A stretch of DNA of 64,000 nucleotides. It comes from an uncultured Leptolinea sp. Its GTDB lineage: Bacteria > Chloroflexota > Anaerolineae > Anaerolineales > Anaerolineaceae. The position numbers and the translations under genes are program-made. Below the pieces are notes generated by a model, which was not told the DNA's origin, searched no databases, and worked only from the letters and a program-made list of their open reading frames with translations. Shown here piece after piece: positions 1-8,083 of the stretch. Numbering within the stretch: the first letter of the stretch is position 1; the number at the start of each line of letters is the position of its first letter. The stretch is from the NCBI GenBank assembly GCA_903828565.1, contig CAIKMQ010000032.1, positions 124,001 through 188,000 on the forward strand, written 5' to 3'.

Positions 1-1
1 T

Positions 2-388
2 CCGAAGGACGGCCCATCTGCAGGCATCACACTGGCTTTGGCCATGATCTCGCTCTTTACAGGCCGTGAAGTCTATAAGGATGTGGCCATGACCGGGGAG
101 ATTACCCTGAGAGGCCGGGTGCTGCCGGTAGGTGGTGTGCGTGAGAAGGTACTGGCTGCCCACCGTGCAGAGATCAAGCGGGTAATCCTGCCGCAGAGGA
201 ATGTGAATGACCTGGTGGATGTACCGCGGCGAATTCGCACAGACCTGCAGATCATCCCTGTGACTACGATGGAAGAGGTGATCACGGCAGCGCTGCATCC
301 GGCGAAACCTGTGGTGAAGAAAACCCGAGCTCCCCGAAAAGTAAAAACTGTTGAAACGGGCACTGTAACAACTTCATCAGGGCAATAA
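2..388 (+). CDS. lon: Lon protease, C-terminal fragment
   Basis: This is the C-terminal end of an ATP-dependent Lon protease whose start lies outside the window. The open frame runs from base 2 and begins PKDGPSAGI, the signature around the catalytic serine of the Lon peptidase domain (S38 family). The dyad lysine is expected in the segment GGVREKVLAAHRAE. About 130 residues are visible: the end of the proteolytic domain plus a short basic tail (KKTRAPRKVKT) that is probably disordered. Lon degrades misfolded and regulatory proteins in the cytoplasm. The stop at 386-388 is followed at once by a hairpin shared with the convergent gene. Identity is firm; the ATPase and N-terminal domains cannot be judged here. 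Confidence 0.95.
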   Translation, partial: PKDGPSAGITLALAMISLFTGREVYKDVAMTGEITLRGRVLPVGGVREKVLAAHRAEIKRVILPQRNVNDLVDVPRRIRTDLQIIPVTTMEEVITAALHPAKPVVKKTRAPRKVKTVETGTVTTSSGQ

Positions 389-394
389 AAAAAC

Positions 395-417
395 AATACC
401 GGTTTTGCGCCGGTATT
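395..417. terminator. Intrinsic terminator between lon and the convergent coiled-coil gene
   Basis: An 8-bp stem (395-402 with 410-417) closes a 7-base loop. Read on the minus strand the hairpin is followed by a run of T (the A-run at 387-393 on the plus strand), so it is a good Rho-independent terminator for the minus-strand operon. On the plus strand only a short T run follows, so its effect on lon would be weaker. Confidence 0.8.
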
Positions 418-438
418 TGATTCATGTTTCGATAAATG

Positions 439-909
439 CTATTCAATCCGTGGAGGGGGCGGACGATGTTCCGCCTGGATCGAGCGAATGCCATTTCGTA
501 CCTGGGTGAGGGATTTTTCGATCTCCATCTCCAGATGGGTGAGAGCTTCCACAACGTATTCATCGGCGTCCCGCTTTGCCTGTTCAGCTTCTTTACGCGC
601 TTCGGCGATGATCTTTTCTGCTTTCACACGCGCGGCCTCGCTGATGACATCTCTGGATGTCAACTTATCGGCATCATCTCTGGCAACCGCCAACGTACGA
701 GAAGCACTCTCCTGGGCTTGGGCAAGGATGCGGTCTTTTTGAGCCATGATTTGCTGTGCTTTCTTCACTTCATCCGGCACAGAAACCCGCATCTGATCGA
801 TAATATCCAGAAAGAGCTCTTCATCCATGGCAATGCTATGGGTCAAGGGGATCTGTTTACTGTTATTGAACAGTTCCTCCAGACGGTCGATCAGATGTTG
901 AATATCCAT
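439..909 (-). CDS. Coiled-coil protein, ATP synthase subunit b-like hypothetical
   Basis: A 156-residue soluble protein with no signal peptide or membrane segment. The N-terminal 40 residues (MDIQHLIDRLEELFNNSKQ) look like a short helical module. Residues about 45-145 are a charged Ala/Glu/Lys/Arg-rich coiled coil resembling the stalk part of F-type ATPase subunit b, which is why such proteins are often annotated as ATPase. It lacks the membrane helix of a true subunit b. The C-terminus is proline-rich (RPPPPRIE). It lies downstream of coaD on the same strand with a 40-base gap, and homologues beside coaD occur in Chloroflexota and Clostridia as I recall. Function unknown; a structural or scaffolding role is inference only. 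Confidence 0.8.
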   Translation of the reverse strand: MDIQHLIDRLEELFNNSKQIPLTHSIAMDEELFLDIIDQMRVSVPDEVKKAQQIMAQKDRILAQAQESASRTLAVARDDADKLTSRDVISEAARVKAEKIIAEARKEAEQAKRDADEYVVEALTHLEMEIEKSLTQVRNGIRSIQAEHRPPPPRIE

Positions 910-949
910 GAGCCCTCCATCAGTAGGTTCGGTGCAATAATCACGCCAT

Positions 950-1474
950 TTAATCCCGAAGAGATGTCATTGATACCGGGTTGTGATCCGGGTTCATGCC
1001 TTCGAATTTTCTGGTTAGTGCCTCTTTGACATGGGCTGGTACCATGCTGGTGACATCCCCGCCCAGGGCAGCGATCTCACGCACTGTGGTCGATGAGAGG
1101 AAAGTGTGTTCCTCAGCGGTGATTAGGGCAACAACATCCACCTGTGGCGCGAGCCGATTATTCGCCAGAGCCATTTTAAATTCATGCTCAAAATCAGAAA
1201 AGACGCGCAATCCACGCACTATCACCTGGGCATCGATCTGACGGCAGTAGTCCACTGTCAAACCACTGTACCCGGTCACCCGGATCTTGGGTTCGTTCGC
1301 AAAACTGATGCGGACATATTCCAACCGCTCCTCCGGGCTGAAGAGCAAATTCTTCAAAGGCCGGTCATAAACTGCCACCACCAGTTCATCGAACAGGCGG
1401 GCTCCACGGCGTGCTATATCTATATGTCCATAATGGATTGGGTCAAACGTACCTGGAAATACTCCGCGAACCAT
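950..1474 (-). CDS. coaD: Phosphopantetheine adenylyltransferase (CoaD)
   Basis: Transfers AMP from ATP to 4'-phosphopantetheine, the penultimate step of coenzyme A synthesis, in the cytoplasm. The nucleotidyltransferase signature GTFDPIHYGH is at residues 8-17, RGLR at 87-90 and the ATP-contacting SSTTVR at 127-132. The protein is 174 residues, about a dozen longer than usual, with the excess in a C-terminal tail after the last helix. The start codon overlaps the recG stop (TAATG), and a GGAG-type ribosome binding site lies inside the end of recG, which points to translational coupling. Identity is secure from the motifs and length. Confidence 0.96.
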   Translation of the reverse strand: MVRGVFPGTFDPIHYGHIDIARRGARLFDELVVAVYDRPLKNLLFSPEERLEYVRISFANEPKIRVTGYSGLTVDYCRQIDAQVIVRGLRVFSDFEHEFKMALANNRLAPQVDVVALITAEEHTFLSSTTVREIAALGGDVTSMVPAHVKEALTRKFEGMNPDHNPVSMTSLRD

Positions 1475-3987
1475 TAGCTGATATCTCCTTTTGCCTTGTC
1501 CCAGAAATGGCGCATGGTGTTGGCCAGGTATTCATTCTGAGGCAGGCTTAGTTCTGGGTCTTCCTCGAAGAGCTTTTGGGCTGCTTTACGGGCGATTTCT
1601 ATCATTCTAACATCAGTCAAGCTTGCCATGCGTAGATCCGAGAAACCTGCTTGCCTTTTTCCCAGGAAATCACCGGGACCGCGCTGCTCCAGGTCTTTTT
1701 CAGCCAGGACGAAGCCATCATCTGTCTCCACCATAGCTTGCAACCTTTGGTTATCTGCCGCGGATTCATTCTCAGGGATGAGGAAACAGAAAGACTTATG
1801 GGCTCCACGCCCGACTCGCCCGCGAAATTGATGTAATTGCGAGAGGCCAAAGCGATTTGCGCCTTCAATGAGCATGATGGTCGCATTGGGAATATCGACA
1901 CCCACTTCCACCACGGAGGTGGATACGAGGATATCCAGTTCGCGATTCCGAAAAGCCTGCATCACCTGATCTTTTTCATCCTGTTTCAGACGGCCGTGAA
2001 GCAGCCCCAGATGAATTCCTGGGAATACCTCGCCACTCAGGCGCGCATGTTCTTCTACTGCCGCTTTAGCTTCATCATTCTCACCCTGTTGAACCAGCGG
2101 ATAAATGATGAAAACCTGACGTCCTTCAGCAATTTGCGAGCGGATGATGTCGTACACAACTTCGCGTTCACGCGGGTAATAAATGCTGGTATCAATTCGT
2201 TGCCGTCCCACTGGGAATTCATCAATGACCGTCAGATCCAGATCCCCATATACTGTTAAGGCCAGTGAACGTGGGATCGGAGTGGCAGTCATCACCAACA
2301 GGTGGGGATTGGTCCCCTTGGCGCGCAGGTTTGCCCGTTGTTCAACACCGAAGCGATGCTGTTCATCAATTACAGCTAATTGAAGGTCGTTGAACTTTAC
2401 CGGTTCTTCCAAGAGGGCATGTGTTCCGATGATCAGGCGGATGGAACCGGAAGATAGGCGATCGAGGATGTCCTTCCTGACAGAAGCCGGAGTGGCACCG
2501 ATTAGCAGGCAGATATCAGCTTCCTTCATGGGTGAATCAGTGTTCGCCGGGTCTGCCAGCAGCCGAGAAAGGTTGCGGTAATGCTGCTCTGCCAGAATAC
2601 TGGTGGGGGCAAGGAAGGCAGCCTGCGCACCCGCCTGGTTGATGATGGCGCTGGCAAGGGCGGCAACGACTGTCTTCCCTGAACCGACATCACCCTGCAG
2701 CAGCCGGTTCATAGGTTTCCCACTCGATAGGTCCGCGCGGATATCCAATAGCGCTTTTTGCTGCGCACCCGTCAATTCATAGGGCAAACGCTGCACCTGG
2801 GCTCCCATCCATTCTTCCGCTACAGTGAAGACCCTGGCATCATATTTCTGCCAAGCAGATTTCTGCCCCAGAACCCCCAGCTGCAGCAGGAAGATCTCAT
2901 CAAAGGCCAGCCTCTTACGGGCTTCACGTAGTTTATCCATAGAGGAGGGGAAATGCACCTCTTGGATGGCTTCACTTAATTCTGGGAGCTGGTTGCCATC
3001 TCGAACAGCAGCGGGTAGGAAATCTTCCAGCCGGACAGACCAGTAAGAGATTGTCTGGAACATAATACGGCGCAACCAGCGCTGCGTGATGGATGCTGTT
3101 AGAGGATAGACAGGCACGATCCGATTCGTGTGCAACTGCTCCTGGTCAATGGGCTCCCATTCCGGGTTGTTGATCATCAGCCGGCCGAGGTATTGCTCAA
3201 CGCGCCCTGATAGGACGATCTGAGCTCCGGGTTGGAGGCGGGCAGCTACCCAGGGTTGATTGAACCAGGTCAGGCGGATCTCGCCGCTGCCATCGCTGAT
3301 GCTGGCTTCCACCATACTTCTACTGGAGCGTGACATGCGCTGCTGGACATTCTTAATCGTGCCAATTATTGTGACATCTTCCCCGAAGAATAAGCGGCTG
3401 ATGGGCTTTAATTCACTGTAATCATCATATCTTCGAGGGAAGTAAAAAAGCAAGTCTTCAAGCGAGTTTAATCCAAGATGCGCGAGCGTCTCTGCGTGCT
3501 TCTGACCAACACCCTGGATGACAGTTAGCGGTGCTGATAAACCCAAGCGCACCGTTGGTGCCACAGTAGGAGGTTTGATCATAGAAGGCCGTGGCAGGGT
3601 ACTGGTAGGACTGGACATTCGCCGTGGTGCGGAATGGCTGGTAGAAGCGGACCGAGGGTTCCGGGTAGGTGCAATGGATGGTACTGACTTTTGGGCCTGT
3701 TGAATGAACCGCAGGCTGTTTTTCTCCATATCAGATAAACCGGCGCCGGCTGCAAGAAGTCCCCATGCGCTTTGCAAGATCTGGCAACGGTCTTCGGCTC
3801 CAGCGGAATACTTTTGTAGGTTGACACGTAAAGCGGAGATTACTTCTTCAGCGATGTGATCCGTGCGTGCCTGTACTTCCCAGGCAGGCATGATTTTCTC
3901 TAACCCGCCAACTACTGCGCGGTTATCAAATCCCCTCTCGATCTCAAGTTTGAAGAATTTATAAATCTTTTCAATGGAAGGCAGCAT
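1474..3987 (-). CDS. recG: ATP-dependent DNA helicase RecG
   Basis: An 837-residue superfamily 2 helicase that remodels stalled replication forks and Holliday junctions. After an N-terminal extension of about 150 residues, rich in Ser/Pro/Arg near residues 105-145, comes the wedge/OB domain (helix-hairpin-like LTVIQGVGQKHAETLAHLGL, then FYFPRRYDDYS). The helicase core has Walker A GDVGSGKT at about residue 430, the DEQH box in VIDEQHRFGV near 540, motif III TATPIPRS and motif VI QFRGRVGRG. The E. coli enzyme is about 690 residues; longer N-termini are known in several phyla. The gene follows the degV-like gene after 42 bases and overlaps coaD. Confidence 0.96.
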   Translation of the reverse strand: MLPSIEKIYKFFKLEIERGFDNRAVVGGLEKIMPAWEVQARTDHIAEEVISALRVNLQKYSAGAEDRCQILQSAWGLLAAGAGLSDMEKNSLRFIQQAQKSVPSIAPTRNPRSASTSHSAPRRMSSPTSTLPRPSMIKPPTVAPTVRLGLSAPLTVIQGVGQKHAETLAHLGLNSLEDLLFYFPRRYDDYSELKPISRLFFGEDVTIIGTIKNVQQRMSRSSRSMVEASISDGSGEIRLTWFNQPWVAARLQPGAQIVLSGRVEQYLGRLMINNPEWEPIDQEQLHTNRIVPVYPLTASITQRWLRRIMFQTISYWSVRLEDFLPAAVRDGNQLPELSEAIQEVHFPSSMDKLREARKRLAFDEIFLLQLGVLGQKSAWQKYDARVFTVAEEWMGAQVQRLPYELTGAQQKALLDIRADLSSGKPMNRLLQGDVGSGKTVVAALASAIINQAGAQAAFLAPTSILAEQHYRNLSRLLADPANTDSPMKEADICLLIGATPASVRKDILDRLSSGSIRLIIGTHALLEEPVKFNDLQLAVIDEQHRFGVEQRANLRAKGTNPHLLVMTATPIPRSLALTVYGDLDLTVIDEFPVGRQRIDTSIYYPREREVVYDIIRSQIAEGRQVFIIYPLVQQGENDEAKAAVEEHARLSGEVFPGIHLGLLHGRLKQDEKDQVMQAFRNRELDILVSTSVVEVGVDIPNATIMLIEGANRFGLSQLHQFRGRVGRGAHKSFCFLIPENESAADNQRLQAMVETDDGFVLAEKDLEQRGPGDFLGKRQAGFSDLRMASLTDVRMIEIARKAAQKLFEEDPELSLPQNEYLANTMRHFWDKAKGDIS

Positions 3988-4029
3988 GCCTTCATTTTAC
4001 ATTATCTCTGGAAAGAAAAAAATCAGGCG

Positions 4030-4869
4030 CTACCTGTCAACTACTGTGATCCAGATCGCACCAGGCCCAAAGAGGCTGGCATTTACCAGGTTGAGCGGCA
4101 GATCGGCAAAATATGAACCGGGGTAATCCACCAGCACATGCTCTTTTAGGATGTGGGCATCCATGCCGTGATTGCCGCCAGACGTGATGACGACCTGATC
4201 GATCCGGTCAAATTCACCGATGAATTCCTGGTAATTCTCCAGCAGCAATCCCGTGTTCTTGACCTTTGTTGCTGGTAATAATCGTCCCTCCTCCATGACG
4301 AAAACCGGGGTGATACCTAGAGCTTCGCCAAGCATTGCCTGTGAGGTTTCGATCAAACCGAGATTGGAGAGGTATCTCAAGTTCGGGCATGCCACCTGCG
4401 CATACAGATGATGTGTGTAGGCGCGCAAGTGTTCTTCCGCTTGTGGCAAGTCGGTGCCGCGGTGGAGCAACCCTGCTGCATATTGAACGACCGAGCCGAG
4501 TCCGGTGACAACTGCTGTAGAATCCAGAACGGAAATATCGGCTTTACCTTTATAAGCACGCGCGGCTGCGAGCATGCTTCCATGCACCGGGGACAACTTG
4601 GATGACATACTGACAGCCAAAATATTGCGATATTCTTTACCAAGCTCATCAAATAGGGCGATGATCTCATCACGACGGGGAGGTGTGATTACCAGATCGG
4701 CTGTCTGATCCAATCGCGCAGGCAGGTGGGCAATGGCCGTATTGGCCAAGTCGATTTCCTTTTGCATATAGGAGATGCGAAAAGGGACCTGAAAAACCAG
4801 GTCCCTTCCGATAAAAGATTGCCGAGTGAATTGGACAGATGAATCAGTGACGATGCAAGCGCTGGCCAT
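4030..4869 (-). CDS. DegV family fatty-acid-binding protein (FakB-like)
   Basis: A 279-residue DegV protein. DegV proteins bind a long-chain fatty acid and, as FakB, present it to the kinase FakA. The family is recognised from the N-terminal TDSS (residues 8-11), the SSKLSP segment near residue 110 that matches the family's SSxLSGT loop, and LLLENYQEFIGEF near the C-terminus. The usual GT in the loop is PV here, so lipid contacts may differ. The start codon is 3 bases after the stop of the fakA-like gene, so the two are almost surely cotranscribed. Which fatty acid is bound cannot be told from the sequence. Confidence 0.88.
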   Translation of the reverse strand: MASACIVTDSSVQFTRQSFIGRDLVFQVPFRISYMQKEIDLANTAIAHLPARLDQTADLVITPPRRDEIIALFDELGKEYRNILAVSMSSKLSPVHGSMLAAARAYKGKADISVLDSTAVVTGLGSVVQYAAGLLHRGTDLPQAEEHLRAYTHHLYAQVACPNLRYLSNLGLIETSQAMLGEALGITPVFVMEEGRLLPATKVKNTGLLLENYQEFIGEFDRIDQVVITSGGNHGMDAHILKEHVLVDYPGSYFADLPLNLVNASLFGPGAIWITVVDR

Positions 4870-4872
4870 ATG

Positions 4873-6522
4873 CTATTCGACTGACATAATATAGTAATAA
4901 TGAGGTTGTCCGCCTTCGTGGAACTCAATTTCCATCGATGGGTATTTCTTCTGTATCTTTTCGGCCATCTCTTCAGCTACCGCGGCGCTGACTTCCGAGC
5001 CGTAGTATAAGGTAATGCGCTCGTGGTCATCACTGGCGGCTGCGTCAAGGAAATGGAATATGGAATCTTCGAGCGAAGGGTGAGAGCAGATGATCTTGCC
5101 GTTATGTAAAGCGATAATCTCACCTTTGTGGATCTCGACGCCATCATTGGTAACATCGCGTGTGGCAGTTGTGATCTCGCCTGTTTCCACATCAGTCAGG
5201 GCGGCATTCATGTCCGCTACGATGTCATCCATCTCGCCGTCCGGGATGAGGTGCAGCAGGGCAGAGAGGCCCTGGGGTATGTTTTTACTCTGGATGACGG
5301 CCACATTTTTGACGCTATTCGTCGCCGCCTGCTGGGCGGCGAGGATAATATTCTTATTATTCGGCAGAATAATGATCTTGTCGGTTGGCAGGTCCTCAAA
5401 GGCTTTCATGATCTCTTCTGTGCTGGGGTTCATTGTCTGTCCGCCTTCGACAACAGCGGCTGCTCCCAGGCTGGCAAAGATACGGGAAAGGCCCGGACCG
5501 GGGCTGATAACGACTACCGCAATCTGGCCGGGTTCTACCTTGGCAAGCCGTAGTGGTTTTGCTGCACCCTTGCCCTGTGATTCCATTTGAGCCATGAGAT
5601 TCTCAATGGCGACCTTATGGACGGTACCAAGGGTCATGGTATATTCGATCGGTAGATAGCGGTTATCAGTAGGAACATGGATGTGCATGCGGTAGAAGCC
5701 GTCACCTTCACCTACTTGAATGGAAGTTCCCATTTCTCCCAGGTCCGCGTAGAATTTCTCCAGGTCAAGCATGCTGGATGGTTTGAAATCCACCACTACC
5801 TCGTAATCCTGCCCGGGTTCGACGCTTTCCATGATGTTCTCCAGGTTCATTGTTGAAAGGGGGGTAACCTGTACCAGGGGCGTATCCAGGGAGAGGTTAT
5901 TCACCTGCCTTTGGATCCCTTCCAGAAGAATGAACAAACCCTTACCGCCAGAATCAACCACACCGGCTTCTTTCAGCTTATCCAATAATTCCGGTGTGCG
6001 TTTCACGGATTCATCCGCAGCTTTTACGATCTCACCGAGCAAGATCTCAGTATCGTTCGAATGCGAGAGAACTTCACGGGCATGTTTGGCGATATCACTG
6101 GCAACTGTAAGGATGGTCCCTTCCACCGGGCGGACAACACCTTTGTAAGCGGTGTTGCGGGCTTCTTCCAGCGCTGCGACAATCATGGCCGCATCGGCTG
6201 TTTCATGGTCATCCAGAACACGGGCAAAGCCACGCCATAATTGAGAGAGAATCACGCCAGAGTTGCCGCGGGCTCCCATCAACGCACCTTGCGCAAGCAT
6301 GTGAGCCATTTTTCCCACATTGCGTTCCTGCGAGGGGGCAATTTCGTTCATCGCGGACTGCATGGTCAGGACCATATTAGTGCCGGTATCGCCATCAGGC
6401 ACAGGGAAAACGTTCAGTGAGTTGATGTGTTCCTGATTGGTTTTTAGCCAGGTAAGTGCGGAAGCCACGAAGTATTTAAACTTCTGGCCATCCAGAGTAA
6501 CAGTAGGACGGTTATCAGTCAT
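4873..6522 (-). CDS. DAK2 domain fatty acid kinase (FakA/YloV-like)
   Basis: A 549-residue protein with an N-terminal DhaL (DAK2) kinase domain and a C-terminal DegV-like region. The ADP/Mg-binding motif PDGDTGTNM is at residues 42-50, and GARGNSGVILSQ follows at about 82-93. The C-terminal half contains ILPNNKNIILAAQQAA, typical of YloV. By homology it phosphorylates fatty acids delivered by FakB to give acyl-phosphates for phospholipid synthesis. It sits between an Asp23-like gene and a DegV gene, a very common order in Gram-positive bacteria. Assignment to the FakA family is firm; the substrate is inferred. Confidence 0.92.
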   Translation of the reverse strand: MTDNRPTVTLDGQKFKYFVASALTWLKTNQEHINSLNVFPVPDGDTGTNMVLTMQSAMNEIAPSQERNVGKMAHMLAQGALMGARGNSGVILSQLWRGFARVLDDHETADAAMIVAALEEARNTAYKGVVRPVEGTILTVASDIAKHAREVLSHSNDTEILLGEIVKAADESVKRTPELLDKLKEAGVVDSGGKGLFILLEGIQRQVNNLSLDTPLVQVTPLSTMNLENIMESVEPGQDYEVVVDFKPSSMLDLEKFYADLGEMGTSIQVGEGDGFYRMHIHVPTDNRYLPIEYTMTLGTVHKVAIENLMAQMESQGKGAAKPLRLAKVEPGQIAVVVISPGPGLSRIFASLGAAAVVEGGQTMNPSTEEIMKAFEDLPTDKIIILPNNKNIILAAQQAATNSVKNVAVIQSKNIPQGLSALLHLIPDGEMDDIVADMNAALTDVETGEITTATRDVTNDGVEIHKGEIIALHNGKIICSHPSLEDSIFHFLDAAASDDHERITLYYGSEVSAAVAEEMAEKIQKKYPSMEIEFHEGGQPHYYYIMSVE

Positions 6523-6542
6523 TTGAAGATACCTTTAATCAA

Positions 6543-6899
6543 TTAATCAATATCGCTAATACGCAGTCCGCGCACATGGATGTTGACGCGGTTTACCTTG
6601 AGGCCAAAAATTGTTTCCACCTGATATTGTACCTGGTGGGCTATCGTGGAGGCTACAGATTTGATTCGGGTGCCGTATTCCAGTACCACATAGATATCCA
6701 GGTCGACCAGGCTGCCATCATACCGTACCTCCACGCCATTCGTGGGGTCTTTTAATAGTACATTGGCAATTCCATTTGCCAGATTCTTTGATGCCATACC
6801 GACAACACCATAAGATGAGAGGGCTGTCTGGCAGGCGACAGTGGCAATCGCACGATGCGAGACCAGGATGTTACCAAGAGTTTTATTTTCGTCAGTCAT
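6543..6899 (-). CDS. Asp23/Gls24 family envelope stress protein (YloU-like)
   Basis: A 118-residue protein of the Asp23/Gls24 family, recognised from LGNILVSHRAIATVACQTAL at the N-terminus, VRYDGSLVDLDIYVVLEYG in the middle and VNIHVRGLRI at the end. Family members are small cytoplasmic proteins often linked to envelope homeostasis; YloU of Bacillus occupies the same place before yloV. The gene starts the minus-strand operon that runs through fakA, degV, recG and coaD. An AAGGA ribosome binding site lies about 10 bases upstream of the ATG. The precise role in this organism is unknown. Confidence 0.9.
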   Translation of the reverse strand: MTDENKTLGNILVSHRAIATVACQTALSSYGVVGMASKNLANGIANVLLKDPTNGVEVRYDGSLVDLDIYVVLEYGTRIKSVASTIAHQVQYQVETIFGLKVNRVNIHVRGLRISDID

Positions 6900-6935
6900 A
6901 GTTGCCCGATCCTTTTATTCAATATGTGTTTTAAC

Positions 6936-6941
6936 ATTATA
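6936..6941 (-). promoter_or_regulatory. Possible -10 box of the asp23-fakA-degV-recG-coaD operon
   Basis: On the minus strand a perfect TATAAT lies about 37 bases upstream of the asp23-like ATG. No convincing -35 box is found at 17-18 bases, so this rests on the -10 hexamer and its position in the divergent intergenic region only. Confidence 0.4.
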
Positions 6942-6943
6942 TA

Positions 6944-6972
6944 TTGTAAATGGTTACGACTTATGATAAAAT
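6944..6972 (+). promoter_or_regulatory. Sigma-70-type promoter of rpmB
   Basis: TTGTAA at 6944-6949 and TAAAAT at 6967-6972 are separated by 17 bases, with a TG one base before the -10 box (extended -10). The expected start near 6979 would give a leader of about 55 bases before rpmB. The region is shared with the divergent asp23 operon promoter. Confidence 0.65.
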
Positions 6973-7034
6973 ACCTACTTGCTCAGCAATAATGCAATGA
7001 TTGTTTGACCTACAGGCTTGAAAGGATTACGTTT

Positions 7035-7217
7035 ATGGCTATTTGTGAAAAATGCGGCAAGAAAACGATGTTCGGCGCTAACCGCTCCTTCTCGCAACGT
7101 TCCACCAACCGGAAGTATTTGCCTAACCTGCAGAAGGTGATGGTGATTGAGAATGGTCAGAAGGTTCATAAGGTGATGTGCGCTCGTTGTATCCGGACAA
7201 TGGTTAAGGTTTCTTAA
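7035..7217 (+). CDS. rpmB: 50S ribosomal protein L28, zinc-ribbon type
   Basis: A 60-residue large-subunit ribosomal protein. The start MAICEKCGKKTMFGANRSFS was chosen because AAAGGA lies 8 bases upstream; an in-frame TTG at 7005 would add ten residues that do not fit the family. Cys pairs CEKC near the N-terminus and CARC near the C-terminus make this the zinc-binding (C+) form of L28. It is transcribed away from the asp23-fakA operon, and tandem terminators follow. In Bacillus rpmB also neighbours yloU and yloV. Identification is secure. Confidence 0.95.
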   Translation: MAICEKCGKKTMFGANRSFSQRSTNRKYLPNLQKVMVIENGQKVHKVMCARCIRTMVKVS

Positions 7218-7230
7218 TCAGTCAGTTTTC

Positions 7231-7254
7231 AAGCGGCGGAAGCCGCTTTTTTTT
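7231..7254 (+). terminator. Rho-independent terminator of rpmB
   Basis: A 7-bp GC-rich stem (7231-7237 with 7242-7248) with a GGAA tetraloop is followed by eight T residues at 7247-7254, a textbook intrinsic terminator 13 bases after the rpmB stop. Confidence 0.92.
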
Positions 7255-7260
7255 ATTCTT

Positions 7261-7278
7261 GCGGCGTAAGCCGCTTTT
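7261..7278 (+). terminator. Second tandem terminator after rpmB
   Basis: A 5-bp stem (7261-7265 with 7270-7274) with a GTAA tetraloop is followed by TTTT and, after CG, another TTTT. It nearly copies the first hairpin and may be a back-up terminator. On the minus strand no T run follows, so it is unlikely to end rpe transcripts. Confidence 0.65.
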
Positions 7279-7282
7279 CGTT

Positions 7283-7945
7283 TTAATCTCCCAGAACAGA
7301 ACGCATGGAGGTGATACCATCTTTGATACCCTGAGGGTGGCTGAAAATGGCAGACCCAGCTACAAAGTTCGTAGCACCGGCATGACGGGCAAGGGAAATC
7401 GTTTCGGTGTTGATACCGCCATCCACCTGCAGCCAGGCGGTTGAGTTTACAGAATCCAGGTGCTGCCGTACCCGGCTGATCTTGCCTTCCATTCCTGCAA
7501 TGAAGGATTGTGCTGCGTAGCCGGGATTGACCGTCATGACCAGTACCAGGTCGACCTGCTGGAGGACATATAATAACACGTTTTCAGGTGTCGCCGGATT
7601 GATGGCAATACCTGCTTTGCATCCGAGCTGATGGATGGCATCTACGGCGCGGTGCGCGTGCGGAGTGGCTTCCTGTTGAAAAGTGATTATCGAAGCACCA
7701 GCCCGGGCGAAAGATTCGAAGTGTCGTTCGGGGTGGGTGACCATCAGATGTACATCCAAAGGAAGACGGGTGACACGCTTGCAGGCTTCCACTACAAGCG
7801 GTCCCATGGTGATGGGTGGAACGAAATGGCCATCCATGACATCAATGTGCAGCCAGTCTGCGCCGGCTTCTTCTGCCTGGTGGATGTGGTCAGCCAGGTG
7901 AGAAAAATCCGCTGAAAGGATGGAAGCTGATAGGAGGAGTCTCAT
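7283..7945 (-). CDS. rpe: Ribulose-phosphate 3-epimerase
   Basis: A 220-residue TIM-barrel enzyme that interconverts ribulose 5-phosphate and xylulose 5-phosphate in the pentose phosphate pathway. Family signatures are SASILSADFSHL at the N-terminus, LHIDVMDGHFVPPITMGP (metal-binding His and Asp) near residues 32-49, HLMVTHP, VMTVNPGYAAQSF and the C-terminal VDGGIN plus VAGSAIF phosphate-binding loops. The length is typical. It lies between the kinase gene and rpmB, as in the Bacillus prkC-cpgA-rpe-rpmB region. A -10-like TACAAT on the minus strand at 8012-8017 could be its promoter. Confidence 0.96.
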   Translation of the reverse strand: MRLLLSASILSADFSHLADHIHQAEEAGADWLHIDVMDGHFVPPITMGPLVVEACKRVTRLPLDVHLMVTHPERHFESFARAGASIITFQQEATPHAHRAVDAIHQLGCKAGIAINPATPENVLLYVLQQVDLVLVMTVNPGYAAQSFIAGMEGKISRVRQHLDSVNSTAWLQVDGGINTETISLARHAGATNFVAGSAIFSHPQGIKDGITSMRSVLGD

Positions 7946-8083
7946 CTTTTAGTGGTTGGAATAACTGATGTTTCTGATTGTAGTGACGATGGCTATTCTT
8001 GAATTATCTCAATTGTAACCTAAAACAACCATTTTCGTCCCCGCCATGCGGTGTTTAGCACTGATCATGGGGTAGGGATGGTT

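Noticed and set aside
436..1029. Long plus-strand open frame opposite the coiled-coil and coaD genes
   Set aside because: It spans two well-supported minus-strand genes, has no family resemblance and no ribosome binding site; a shadow of codon bias.
7946..8083. Possible gene or RNA in the 138-base gap between rpe and the kinase gene
   Set aside because: No open frame with a ribosome binding site and no stable fold were seen; only a weak minus-strand -10 box for rpe.
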